A stretch of 56,763 bases of DNA from Catenulispora rubra (lineage in GTDB: Bacteria; Actinomycetota; Actinomycetes; Streptomycetales; Catenulisporaceae): contig NZ_JAACYW010000043.1 in assembly GCF_015356825.1 (NCBI RefSeq), forward strand, positions 1-56,763. Direction: 5' to 3'. The notes beneath the pieces were generated by a model. The model worked only from the letters and a program-made list of their open reading frames with translations, made no database searches and had not been told where the DNA came from. Below, piece by piece: positions 25,562-34,046 of the stretch. Position numbers and translations under genes: made by a program. Position 1 is the stretch's first letter. Each line of letters opens with the position of its first letter.

Positions 25562-26359
25562 TCAGGACGTGCTCAGGCCCTTGAGCTGGCCGACGAGGTA
25601 GGTGGTCAGCTTCGCCGCCATGTCGGCGCCGTTGTGCGGGAGCGACGTGGCCACGGTGACTGCGACGACCTCGCCGCCGACGCGTGCGGTCTCCATAGTG
25701 ACCCCGTACTCCCAGTCGGGACTCGTCGTGGTGATGACGTACGCCTCGTCTCCGACCCCGCTCACCGGCTTCTCCGTCACGGTGACCTTGGCCTTGGAAT
25801 CAGGATCCGTGTAGTTCGGGCACTGGACCGACAATCCGGACAGGATCGACTCCGCCGTCTGGGCGTCCTCGGTGATGCCGTAGGCGTCGACATCCTGGGT
25901 GATTCTGCCGAGCTTGTCGGGTGCGTCGCTGGTGCTCATGGCGAAGGTTAGGCCGGAGCCACCCAGCGACTGAAAGCCGTTCGTGCCCAGTTTGGTGCAG
26001 TCCGGCTTGTCCGTGACGGCGTTCACGGATTCCTTCTGAAAATCGCCAGCGCTGTCCTGGGTGCTCGCTAGATCCCCGGTGTAGCCGGACGGCATCATCG
26101 AGGTCGGCGCGAGCAGTGACTGCAACTTGGTGCCGTTGGGGATGCCGGCCAGCGGGTTGCTCGTAGTGGTGGTGGCGTCCTCCGGAGCCGTCGTGGCGGT
26201 GTCGTCGGCGGAGGTTGTCGCCGCCGCGCTGGACGTCGCCGTGGGCGAGGAGACCTTCGCCGCGGTAGCGCTGGCTTTGCCGCCCCCGCACCCCGCCGTC
26301 AACAGTGCCGTCGCCGCAACAGCGGCCAATGTCCAGCGCGTCGCGGCCGAATTACGCAT
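25562..26359 (-). CDS. Secreted lipoprotein, unknown function
   Basis: A 265-residue protein. I chose ATG 26359 because it gives a clean lipoprotein signal peptide: MRNSAATRW, a hydrophobic stretch and the lipobox LLTAGC. GGGGAGG lies about 12 bases upstream. After the lipidated Cys come a Ser/Thr/Ala-rich linker (about residues 25-75) and a beta-rich domain with two Cys (DCTKLG and VQCPNYTD) that could form a disulfide. The protein would be anchored on the outer face of the membrane. The domain resembles the secreted substrate- or sensor-type domains seen after serine/threonine kinases (PknH-like), but the resemblance is loose. It is monocistronic on the minus strand, pointing toward SARP 1. 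Confidence 0.75.
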   Translation of the reverse strand: MRNSAATRWTLAAVAATALLTAGCGGGKASATAAKVSSPTATSSAAATTSADDTATTAPEDATTTTSNPLAGIPNGTKLQSLLAPTSMMPSGYTGDLASTQDSAGDFQKESVNAVTDKPDCTKLGTNGFQSLGGSGLTFAMSTSDAPDKLGRITQDVDAYGITEDAQTAESILSGLSVQCPNYTDPDSKAKVTVTEKPVSGVGDEAYVITTTSPDWEYGVTMETARVGGEVVAVTVATSLPHNGADMAAKLTTYLVGQLKGLSTS

Positions 26360-26530
26360 AGTGCGTGGTCCCTCCCCTGGTGATCCCCGTGCGCGGCACA
26401 CTTTAGCGTGATCACTCGGGTCCTCCCGACGCGCCGTTCATGGTCGTGCCACAGCCTCGGCCACACGCTTCTTCATAGCCTCACCCTCCTTCACCGTCCA
26501 TCAGTGGTCGGCCGAACCGATTCACTCCGA

Positions 26531-26865
26531 TCATCGAACCCCACGAAGGTTTCGTATCGCACGGTCACGCAACCCGGCGCCGGACAGCGCGTCGAAGCTC
26601 TCCGCGAACCCGGACTGCTCACACAGCGCCCGGAAGCCGGCGCTCACCTCGTCGGCGAACCCGGCCCGGCGCAGACCGACGAGGCCCGGATCGGCCCGCG
26701 CCAGTAGCCGTCGGCCTCGTAGTACTCCGACGACGGCTGTTCGGTGGCCGGGCCGAACGCGGTGAGATGGGCCTCGATGTCCCGGGCCAATGTTTGCCGG
26801 ATGTCGTCGAGCAGACCGGTGCCGAGCACGATCGCCATCAGATCCAGCAGGCTCGTGCTGGCCAC
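26531..26865 (-). pseudogene. Glycoside hydrolase (amylo-alpha-1,6-glucosidase-like) C-terminal fragment
   Basis: The minus strand reads DIRQTLARDIEAHLTAFGPA, SSEYYEADGYWRGPI, then in a second frame GLRRAGFADEVSAGFRALC and SGFAESFDALSGAGLRDRA. The order WRGPI, then SGFAE-FDALTGxGLRDRAY, is typical of the C-terminal (alpha/alpha)6-barrel of GH63- or amylo-glucosidase-like enzymes. Start, catalytic half and end are missing and a frameshift lies near 26700, so this is a dead fragment, presumably a trace of chromosomal sequence carried or broken by rearrangement. Confidence 0.6.
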
Positions 26866-26977
26866 AGCGCGCTCTGCGACATTCTCGGCTGCACCCGGCC
26901 GACCTGAATACCACCAGCGCGCAGAACGCCGGAGTCCGCAAGACCGCCTCCAGCGACGTCCCGTCTGCAGAAACTCC

Positions 26978-27160
26978 TCACCTCCTGCGGAATCCCGCCA
27001 GACGGGTCTGGACGCGTTCTATCTCCGGGCGCATGCCGAGGCACTGAAAGATCTCCAGGGCCTGGTTCAGATAGGCGATTCCGCTGTCGGTTTCGCCGGT
27101 GGCGAGGTGGTGGTCGGCGATGCCTTCCAGGGGATGGCTTCGTCGTCGGGTTTGTTCCAT
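26978..27160 (-). pseudogene. TPR C-terminal fragment of a third SARP/STAND paralogue
   Basis: About 60 codons on the minus strand match the extreme C-terminus of the two SARP regulators: LEGIADHHLATGETDSGIAY, then LNQALEIFQCLGMRPEIERV. The equivalent in SARP 2 reads LEGIADHHLAVGD and YLNQALVIYQRLGM. Nothing upstream of this tail remains, so it is the leftover of a third family member, in the opposite orientation to the intact two. Confidence 0.78.
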
Positions 27161-27189
27161 CAGCGACCTCGAACTGGGATGATCCGCTC

Positions 27190-27675
27190 ATGGAGCCAGA
27201 ACCGGAAGGCGCGGGCGAGAGGCGGCTGACGGCTGAGGAGTATGACGCCGTCCGCACCGCCGTCGCCGCGGTCGCTGGCCGCTGGGCTGGCGGGCAGGAG
27301 TGCACCCTCAACAACCTTCTTGGGCGATGGCGTGGCGTCGCCGCGGATTTCGAAGACATTGAGGGCTACTCGTGGTGTGGGCCGGAGTTGTCCAACGATG
27401 TATGGTGCCGAACTGCGCTTGCGAAGGTCTGGCCGCTGCTGCCGGCCCGAGTACGACAACTTCGTCAGCCTGAACTGGACGAGCTCGATGGCCGGTTCCG
27501 AGCGGCCACGGTGCCGTGGCCCGGCCATGAGACCGAGATCCAGTGGTGGACGTGGCGTGTTCCAAGGATCCTGGCTGCCGAACGCGACGAGCGCTACGAC
27601 CGAGGCTGGCTCATGAGCTCGGGCATGATGCCGTTCCCGAAGCCGGACTCCGTTGACGTCGTGCCCTGGACTTGA
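27190..27675 (+). CDS. Hypothetical protein (161 aa)
   Basis: An intact, acidic, Trp-rich 161-residue protein from ATG 27190. Secondary structure looks helical (LTAEEYDAVRTAVAAVAGRW, VRQLRQPELDELDGRF) with a conserved-looking TEIQWWTWRVPRI segment and an MMPFPKP loop. It has no signal peptide or membrane helix. Its small size, acidity and single-copy setting would fit an immunity protein or orphan antitoxin, but no toxin partner is adjacent. Unrecognised family; coding status is supported by composition and a clean frame. Confidence 0.55.
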   Translation: MEPEPEGAGERRLTAEEYDAVRTAVAAVAGRWAGGQECTLNNLLGRWRGVAADFEDIEGYSWCGPELSNDVWCRTALAKVWPLLPARVRQLRQPELDELDGRFRAATVPWPGHETEIQWWTWRVPRILAAERDERYDRGWLMSSGMMPFPKPDSVDVVPWT

Positions 27676-28181
27676 GCCCAGCCCGACCGACCACGAGATC
27701 TTTGCCAGAACCAAATCACACTGTCAGGAGCCAGTGGCAGATAGCGCGACAACTCAGGGCCGGTCGCAACTACCGTGACCCAACGGTGCCAACTACGGTG
27801 TCCCGCCGTCACCAGCCGACGAGGTCACGCTGCTTCGCGAGTCGCAACAACGTGTCCCGGCACAGGCACCCACGTCGGGAACGTTGTGCAGGCCGCGACG
27901 TTGTCGAGCCGATTACGAGGTGTAGTCGCCGGGCAGGCCGGCGGACTCGGCGGCGAGTGCTTCTCGGGCAGCAATCCGGAGCCCGTGCTGGTGGCGAGCC
28001 AGTCCCGCATGGCGGTGAGCACATCGGGGGCGATGCTGTGTCTGACCGGATCGCGTCGAGCGACGGTGCGTGCCTCGCGCCGGTGGCCGCCGGCCGACAA
28101 CTGGCTGGAACTGGTGGCGTGGCCGGGCTACGTGGCATGTAGTCGTTCGCGGTCCTCAGCAAGGATCGGGAGGACTATCCC
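27676..28181. other. Intergenic region
   Basis: No gene can be supported. A minus-strand stretch around 27900-28050 reads IAPDVLTAMRDWLATSTGSG in an open frame and may be a decayed fragment. The right edge leads into the large palindrome at 28182. Confidence 0.3.
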
Positions 28182-28247
28182 CGAACCCCGTACACGGAGG
28201 TGGGCCCCGGTCGGACGACCGGGACCCACCTCCGTGTACGGGGTTCG
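28182..28247. repeat. 66-bp near-perfect palindrome upstream of SARP 2
   Basis: Two 32-base arms (28182-28213 and 28216-28247) with a 2-base spacer (GA) are inverted copies with one mismatch. The mismatch becomes a G-U pair in minus-strand RNA. The arms begin CGAACCCCGTACACGGAGG. There is no T-run on either side. It lies 227 bases before the SARP 2 start. It could be a dimeric regulator site, a cruciform, or two inverted copies of a short element end. Confidence 0.9.
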
Positions 28248-28474
28248 TCACCTGCTGGCCCGCTACACCGACCCCGCGACACCGCGCTGCGCGAACGCCT
28301 CCAAACCCACGTCGACCCGGCGGCCGCGGTGTGAGCTGCGGCCAGGAACCGGGTTGGGTTCGCGAGGCGCGGTGTGTATTCGCCGGGTTCGCCACCGGCA
28401 GCGCTGCTACCGCCCGCACCGGCGGGGGAGAAGAATTCCGTACCGCAGGATCCTGATGAGGGGACGGGCTCCAG

Positions 28475-31400
28475 GTGGCAGGCGACGTGGACGGCGATTT
28501 CCGGATACGGCTGCTCGGTACAGTCCAGGCCGTCCACCGCGGCACGGCGCTGAATCTGGGCGGCGTGCGGGCCAGGAGCGTCCTGGCCGTGCTGATGCTG
28601 CACCCCGGCCAGATCGTGCCGCGTCGTACGATCGTGGACCACGCCTGGCCTGGCGACCCGCCGGCCAGCGCCTACGATCTCGTCGCGGACTATGTCTCGG
28701 AACTGCGCGGGCACCTCAAGCCGGCCAAGGCCCACATCGAGTTGCGCTTCAAGACGCCGGGGTACCGGGCCGACATCGCCGCCGACCTCATCGACGCTCA
28801 CAGATTCACCGAGCTGATCTGGCTGGCCGGACGTGACCGGCGCGGCCGCGAGGACGAACTCGCCGCCATCCATCTCCGGCAGGCCCTGGACCTGTGGCGA
28901 GGCCAGAGCGCACTTGCAGACCTCGACACCCCGTGGCTGCGCTCCCAGGCCGACGTCCTGCTGAACCGCAGGCTGGAGGCATTCGAGCAACTGGCCGGGC
29001 TGTACCTGACCGCCGACGACCCGGCCGCCGCCGCAGCACTGCTGCGCGATGTGGTCCCGCGTCACCCCGAGCGCGATCGCATGGCCGCGCTGCTCGTGCA
29101 GGCCCTGGCCGCGCTGGGGGAATCCGGCCAGGCCGCCGACGTCGCCGTACGTACCGCCGCGTCACTGGAGGACCTGGGCCAGGTCCTCGGCCCCCACCTG
29201 CGCCAGGCCCAGACCCAGGCCCTACAAGACGCGGACCGCCCAGCTGCGGCACGCGGTCCACTGCACCAGCTGCCCATGGACCCGTCGGGATTCACCGGCC
29301 GCCACGAGGAACTGACCGCTCTGCTGGACCTGGCCGAACACGCCGCCGAGCAGGACGGGCCGACGGCCATCGGGATCTCCGCGATCGACGGCATGGGCGG
29401 CGTCGGCAAAACCGCCCTCGCGTTGCACGCTGCCCACGCCCTGACCGGCCGCTTCCCCGACGGACAGCTATTCGTCGACCTGCAAGGCGCCCACGCCCTC
29501 ACTCCCCGAACCCCCGGCGACGTCCTGGCCGAGTTCCTCCAGGCCTACGGCACACCACCCCAACTCATCCCCACCGAGACCGCCGCGCGGGCAGCAGCGT
29601 TCCGCGACCGCCTGGCCGGAACACGCACCCTGATCCTGCTCGACAACGCCGGCAGCGAAGACCAGATCCGCCCCCTGCTCCCCGGCAGCAGCGGGTGCCT
29701 GGTCCTGATCACCAGCCGCCGACGACTCAAAGGCCTGGACGACGCCCACCTGCTGCCAGTGGACGTCCTGCCGATGACCGATGCGATCGCCTTGTTCCGT
29801 ACCATCGCCGGCCCCGCACGCACCCCGGTCGACGACCCGCTTCTGGAGGAGATCGCGACACTGTGCGGGCAACTGCCGCTCGCGCTGCGGATCATCGCCG
29901 CCCTGTTCCGCAACCGACCCGCCTGGACCCTCAAACACCTCGCCGCCCAACTGACGACCCGCAATGCAGGGCTGGCCGTCTTCTTCGACGGCGACCGGAA
30001 CCTGGCCACCGCCTTCGACCTGTCCTACCGCAACCTTGACCCAGACCAGCAGGAGCTGTTCCGAAACCTCGGCCTGGCCCCCGGACCCGACGCTGACGCC
30101 TACGCCGCCGCGGCACTGCTGGACACCACCCTGGATCGAACCGACCACCTACTGCAGGACCTCGTCGACCACAATCTCCTGGCCGAGACCATCCCTGGGC
30201 GCTACCGGCTGCACGACCTGCTGCGCGAACACGCCCGCACCCAGGCCGAAAAAGCCGACCCCGCCCGGCGGCGCGAGGACACCATGAACCAGCTGCTGAG
30301 CTACTACGCCCACACCGCACAGAAAGCCTCCCAGCCCATCGCCCGCCATCCCCGGAACATCACCCACGACCTGGTCCTCGTACACACCCCCGACCTGGCC
30401 GACCCCGACACCGCGCGTGCTTGGCTGCGCGCCGAGCACCCCAACCTCGACGCCGCCTTCACCTACGCCCACACCCACCGACTTGACCGCCACACCACCG
30501 CCCTGGCCGCTGGCCTGGCCGAAATCCTGCTCTCCGACGGCCCCTGGACCCGCGCCCTACAGATCCACCAGGCCGCCGAAACCACGGCCCGACCCGATCC
30601 CACCGTCCGCGCCGACGCCTTGGCCGACCTGGGGCGGGTACGGTTTATGACCGGGGACTATCCGGGGGCAGCCGAGGCCCAGGCGTCGGCGCTAGAGATC
30701 TACCGGCAGATCGGCAACCGCCTCGGCGAGGCCCACGCCCTGACCGACCTCGGGCGGGTACGGCAGATGACCGGGGACTATCCGGCGGCGGCCGAGGCCC
30801 AGGCGTCGGCGCTAGAGATCTACCGGCAGATCGGCGACCGCCTCGGCGAGGCCCGCGCCCTGATCGACCTGGGGCGGGTACGGCATGCGACCGGGGACTA
30901 TCCGGGGGCGGCCGAGGCCCAGGCGTCGGCGCTGGAGATCTGCCGGCAGATCGGCAACCGCCTCGGCGAGGCCCACGCCCTGACCAACCTGGGGCGGGCG
31001 CGGTCTATGACTGGGGACTATCCGGGGGCGGCCGAGGTCCAGGCGTCGGCGCTAGAGGTCTACCGGCAGATCGGCGACCGCCTCGGCGAGGCCAACGCCC
31101 TGACCAACCTGGGGCGGGTACGGTTTATGACTGGGGACTATCCGGGGGCGGCCGAGGTCCAGGCGTCGGCGCTAGAGATCTACCGGCAGATCGGCGACCG
31201 CACTGGCGAGGCCAACGCCCTGACCAACCTGGGGCGGGTACGGTTTATGACTGGGGACTATCCGGGGGCGGCCGAGGTCCAGGCGTCGGCGCTAGAGATC
31301 TACCGGCAGATCGGCGACCGCGGCAATGAGGCCTGGGCGCTGAACTTCTACGCGGCCGCCGTCGCTGCGCTCGGCGACCTCCCCGGCGCTCTCGCGCTGT

Positions 31401-31612
31401 ACCGGCAGTCCCTGGCCATGAACCAGGAACTACACAAGCCCGACGATGAGGCGCTCTCCCTGGAAGGCATCGCCGACCACCACCTGGCCGTCGGCGACAC
31501 CGCCCAGGGCACCAGGTACCTGAATCAGGCTCTGGTGATCTACCAGCGCCTCGGCATGAACCCAGCTATAGAACGTATCCAGGCCAAGCTCGCCGAGGCC
31601 CACGGGCAATAG
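28475..31612 (+). CDS. AfsR-like SARP regulator 2 (wHTH-BTAD-NB-ARC-TPR)
   Basis: A 1045-residue paralogue of the regulator at 21999 with the same order of domains: winged helix (about 10-105, LGGVRARSVLAVLML), BTAD (about 105-245), NB-ARC (P-loop GMGGVGKTAL near 306, Walker B TLILLDNAG near 386) and eight TPRs from residue 713. Six of the TPRs are encoded by near-identical 120-base units. The start is GTG 28475. Sequence identity to SARP 1 is very high through the DNA-binding and NB-ARC parts and lower in the TPRs, which suggests the same or overlapping target sites with different input. It probably activates an unlinked or nearby gene set. A hairpin like that of SARP 1 follows it. Confidence 0.93.
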   Translation: MAGDVDGDFRIRLLGTVQAVHRGTALNLGGVRARSVLAVLMLHPGQIVPRRTIVDHAWPGDPPASAYDLVADYVSELRGHLKPAKAHIELRFKTPGYRADIAADLIDAHRFTELIWLAGRDRRGREDELAAIHLRQALDLWRGQSALADLDTPWLRSQADVLLNRRLEAFEQLAGLYLTADDPAAAAALLRDVVPRHPERDRMAALLVQALAALGESGQAADVAVRTAASLEDLGQVLGPHLRQAQTQALQDADRPAAARGPLHQLPMDPSGFTGRHEELTALLDLAEHAAEQDGPTAIGISAIDGMGGVGKTALALHAAHALTGRFPDGQLFVDLQGAHALTPRTPGDVLAEFLQAYGTPPQLIPTETAARAAAFRDRLAGTRTLILLDNAGSEDQIRPLLPGSSGCLVLITSRRRLKGLDDAHLLPVDVLPMTDAIALFRTIAGPARTPVDDPLLEEIATLCGQLPLALRIIAALFRNRPAWTLKHLAAQLTTRNAGLAVFFDGDRNLATAFDLSYRNLDPDQQELFRNLGLAPGPDADAYAAAALLDTTLDRTDHLLQDLVDHNLLAETIPGRYRLHDLLREHARTQAEKADPARRREDTMNQLLSYYAHTAQKASQPIARHPRNITHDLVLVHTPDLADPDTARAWLRAEHPNLDAAFTYAHTHRLDRHTTALAAGLAEILLSDGPWTRALQIHQAAETTARPDPTVRADALADLGRVRFMTGDYPGAAEAQASALEIYRQIGNRLGEAHALTDLGRVRQMTGDYPAAAEAQASALEIYRQIGDRLGEARALIDLGRVRHATGDYPGAAEAQASALEICRQIGNRLGEAHALTNLGRARSMTGDYPGAAEVQASALEVYRQIGDRLGEANALTNLGRVRFMTGDYPGAAEVQASALEIYRQIGDRTGEANALTNLGRVRFMTGDYPGAAEVQASALEIYRQIGDRGNEAWALNFYAAAVAALGDLPGALALYRQSLAMNQELHKPDDEALSLEGIADHHLAVGDTAQGTRYLNQALVIYQRLGMNPAIERIQAKLAEAHGQ
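30611..31330 (+). repeat. Six 120-bp tandem TPR units in SARP 2
   Basis: Six consecutive 120-base units (starts 30611, 30731, 30851, 30971, 31091 and 31211), each encoding a TPR with GDYPGAAExQASALEIYRQIG. Units 5 and 6 are almost identical. The unit length equals that in SARP 1, but the unit sequence is different, so each array expanded or was homogenised on its own. Confidence 0.95.
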
Positions 31613-31641
31613 CCGCGCGACCGCAGTCGGCCGCCGCTTTA

Positions 31642-31667
31642 CTTCCGGAAAGAGCCCTTTCGTGAAG
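31642..31667 (+). terminator. Conserved hairpin after SARP 2
   Basis: An inverted repeat with arms CTTCCGGAAAGAG / CCCTTTCGTGAAG (10 of 13 pairs), placed about 30 bases after the stop, as in SARP 1. Conservation of position and core (GAAAG-GCCCTTTC) in both paralogues supports a function or shared ancestry. Confidence 0.45.
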
Positions 31668-31807
31668 TGACCTGGCACCATGGCATCCGCCCCGGTCTCC
31701 GCCGCCCGATCCCGCAGATCAGTGGGGTATGGCTTCCTGTTCGACATAGCGACTCGATCCTTCCAAAAAAGATCGAGAGTCCGGACCAAACCCGGAGCGG
31801 TTCATGG

Positions 31808-32419
31808 CGCAGGCGGACCGCCACCGCGGCGCTGCGTTCGCTGTTCTTCTTCGCCAAGAAGAACAAGCTCATCTTCGCCAACCCCACGACACGGCTGAAG
31901 GCCGAACCGGTCAACGACGGCCTGGTGCCGATGAGCCAGGAACAGATCCGCTTGGTCGAGAACGCGGCCGTCCGCGCTGATCAGCGACTGGCCGTCATCC
32001 TCGCTGCGGTCCAAGCCGCCAAACGAGGCGCGATCCGCGACCTCACACTCGACGACCTGGACCTGGCCAACCGGCGAATCACCATCGCAGGAAGCGAACA
32101 GCGACTGAGCAAGCCGGCCCGCCAGGCCCTGCTGGCCTGGCTCGACGAACGCCGCAGCCGATGGCCGCACAACCCCAATCGGCATGTTCTGATCAACACA
32201 CGAACAGCCCTCGGCGACGGACCGGTGAGCAGCCACTAACTGCACGGACACCTGCTCCCCGGCATCTCCCTGGATCAGATCCGCCGCGACCGGATCCTCC
32301 ACGAGGCGCTGTCCGCCGAACCGGATCCGCTGCACCTGGCCCTCGTCTTCAACCTCTCGCACACCACCGCCAGCCGCTACACAACGATCGCGCAACGCGT
32401 CCTTGACGACGTCGAATAA
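31808..32419 (+). pseudogene. Site-specific integrase, truncated and interrupted by a stop
   Basis: The frame gives a core-binding helix (TAALRSLFFFAKKNKLIF), then RLAVILAAVQAAKRGAIRDL, TLDDLDLANRRITIAG and ALLAWLDERRSRWP. It hits TAA at 32237-32239 and continues in the same frame through LHGHLLPGISLDQIRRDRIL and LHLALVFNLSHTTASRYT to a TAA at 32417-32419. This order matches actinomycete integrases that end in a DRIL-EAL, DPLHLALVFG, ASRY segment. There is no start and the N-terminus is missing, so it is a dead recombinase. Confidence 0.68.
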
Positions 32420-32508
32420 GAAACTGAGGGCCTGCAGTCGCGACGGCCCTCGAAGTGGTCTTGGCCATTACGCTGATCCGAACCGCCGACTGCCCGGATC
32501 GGAGCACC

Positions 32509-32862
32509 ATGGCCAACTACCTCTACATCACCAGAGCGACCGAGTGGGGTGGCGGCGAGGACTTCCCGATCGGCTCGGCGGAGTGGCTGGCGTTCGCTGA
32601 GGCCGATCCGCGTCTGGAGCCGGACGAGGGCGGCGGCAGCCTCGACTGGGTGTTCACCTGCACCGACGGCACCAAGGCCTGGCTTTCATGGAAGCTCCAT
32701 GTGATCGAGGTCCGCGGGACCCACGCCAAGGACGCCGACCTCGCGGTCCTCGCCCGCGATCTCACAGCCCGCCTCGTCGACACCGACTACGACGAGGAAT
32801 ACCACCCTAACGGAACGACGACGCCCTGGTCCGAGTCAAGGCGCCCCATCCTTCCGGGCTGA
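32509..32862 (+). CDS. Hypothetical protein (117 aa)
   Basis: A compact, acidic cytoplasmic protein. I chose ATG 32509, preceded by GGAGC, over an in-frame upstream start at 32455, because the extra residues look non-coding. It reads MANYLYITRATEWGGGEDF, a WLAFAEADPRL helix, a central WVFTCTDGTKAWLSW strand pair, and an acidic C-terminus (VDTDYDEEYHPNG). Single-domain proteins of this size and acidity are often immunity or phage-related proteins. No partner gene is present; both neighbours are recombinase remnants. Unrecognised family. Confidence 0.55.
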   Translation: MANYLYITRATEWGGGEDFPIGSAEWLAFAEADPRLEPDEGGGSLDWVFTCTDGTKAWLSWKLHVIEVRGTHAKDADLAVLARDLTARLVDTDYDEEYHPNGTTTPWSESRRPILPG

Positions 32863-32961
32863 ATGAACCTGAACCCGACGCGGACCCCGATTCGGGGCAA
32901 CGAACCCACGTGAGTTCGGGCTGAAGAGCCCTCAGTACGGCTGAACCCACGGGCGTCTTGG

Positions 32962-33020
32962 CGTTAACGGCCGTGTCACCTGACCCAAACGGCCCGCGAT
33001 CTTGCCCTTTGACCTGCTGC
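32962..33020 (+). repeat. Direct repeat copy 2 (island boundary candidate)
   Basis: Second copy of the repeat at 5002-5060. The first 32 bases differ at one position (5010 A, 32970 G) and similarity continues for about 26 more bases with one indel. It directly follows the stop of the integrase pseudogene on the minus strand, a usual place for an attachment site. Confidence 0.6.
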
Positions 33021-34022
33021 TACTCATCAACAGTGAGGTGTTCCAGGGCTCTGATCTTGTCGGCTTCGGTTGGTCGACTATAGATCCTGACGGTTTCGAT
33101 GCGGGAATGCCCGAGCAGCTCGGCGACGGTCGCCAGGTCGGTGTCAGCCCGTACCAGCGTGGTGCCGAAGGTGTGGCGAAAAACTTGGGCGGTCGGCGGG
33201 TCTTCCAACCGGGCCGTGGCGGTGATCGCAGTGATGATGTCGCTGGCGGCTGTGGCGGACAACCGTCCGCCAGTGTGGTTGAGGAACAGCGCCGGTCCAC
33301 CGGCGCCGGGCCAGGCGGAGCGCTGTTCGATCCAGGCGGCCAGGGCGGTGCGTAGCTGCGGCTTGAGCGGCACAGTGCGGACCTTGCCGCCTTTGCCGTA
33401 CAGGCGCAGCTCGCCGATCCTGCGGGACATGCGAACGTCGTCGACGTCGAGGGCGACTACTTCGGAGATGCGGGCTCCGGCATAGAAGGGCACCAACGCG
33501 ATCGCCCGTCCTCGGCCTGCGGCCAGCGCTCGACCTCGCGCAGGAACACCATCCGGTCGCGCGGCTCCGGCGCCCACGGCGCCGTTTTGGGTAGCTCGGT
33601 GCGCTTGGCGTCGGCTGGCCCCAGACCGCGGCGGGCATAGAAGTCGTCGAGGGCCGCCAGGGCGTTGTTCACGGTGGCCGGTTCGCGTTTGGCCACGGCC
33701 AGCAGCTGGGTGCGGTAGTCGCGCACGGCCCAGTCCCGCGCCGGCTTCTTGCCCAGCGGATCACCGTCGCCAGTGGCGGCATAGGTGTGCCAGATGAGGA
33801 ACTGGCGCACCTTGGAGATGTAGGTGCGTCGGGTCGCCTGCGACAGCGGACCTTGGCCAACTGATCGGAGTAGTCGTCGAGCACCACTGCGAACCGATCC
33901 GGGACCGGCGCCGGGCGCCGTCCCCGTCGGCCCGAAGAAGGCGGCTCCCTGTTCTCTAGACTGGAGTCCGGGCCCTGCGGACCCTCCAGGAGCGTGTTCT
34001 CTAAACCATGCCAGGAGTCCAT
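33020..34022 (-). pseudogene. XerC/D-like tyrosine integrase with two frameshifts
   Basis: Three frames read in order give one integrase. From 34022: a start region, then PVPDRFAVVLDDYSDQLAKV. A 1-base loss near 33840 moves to the frame of RQFLIWHTYAATGDGDPLG and NNALAALDDFYARRGLG. A second 1-base loss near 33510 moves to IALVFYAGARISEVVALDV (Arg I), then KVRTVPLKPQLR, VFRHTFGTTLVR and LGHSRIETVRIYSRPT (His, Arg and Tyr boxes), ending at 33020. All catalytic boxes are present but no single frame encodes them. The first loss is supported by the other copy at 10848, which retains the extra base (GTACCG against GTCCG). Confidence 0.85.
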
Positions 34023-34046
34023 TTTAGAGAATCGATTTTCTCTTAA
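33951..34046 (-). other. TTTAGAGAA-type site cluster (att-like), copy 2
   Basis: Read on the minus strand this mirrors the cluster at 10604-10699. An imperfect inverted pair lies at 34022-34046 (AGAGAA / TTCTCT core), then TTTAGAGAAC (34005-33996) and TCTAGAGAAC (33960-33951), again 45 bases apart. It starts within 1-4 bases of the stop of the trypsin-NB-ARC-TPR gene and overlaps the integrase 5' end. Sites abutting an integrase start fit an attachment or autoregulation region. Confidence 0.6.

Noticed and set aside
28182..28247. Rho-independent terminator
   Set aside because: The palindrome is far longer than a terminator stem and no T-rich tract follows on either strand.
27775..28836. 353-codon plus-strand frame ending inside SARP 2
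   Set aside because: It crosses the large palindrome and overlaps the SARP 2 start in another frame, and is Arg/Pro-rich without a domain.
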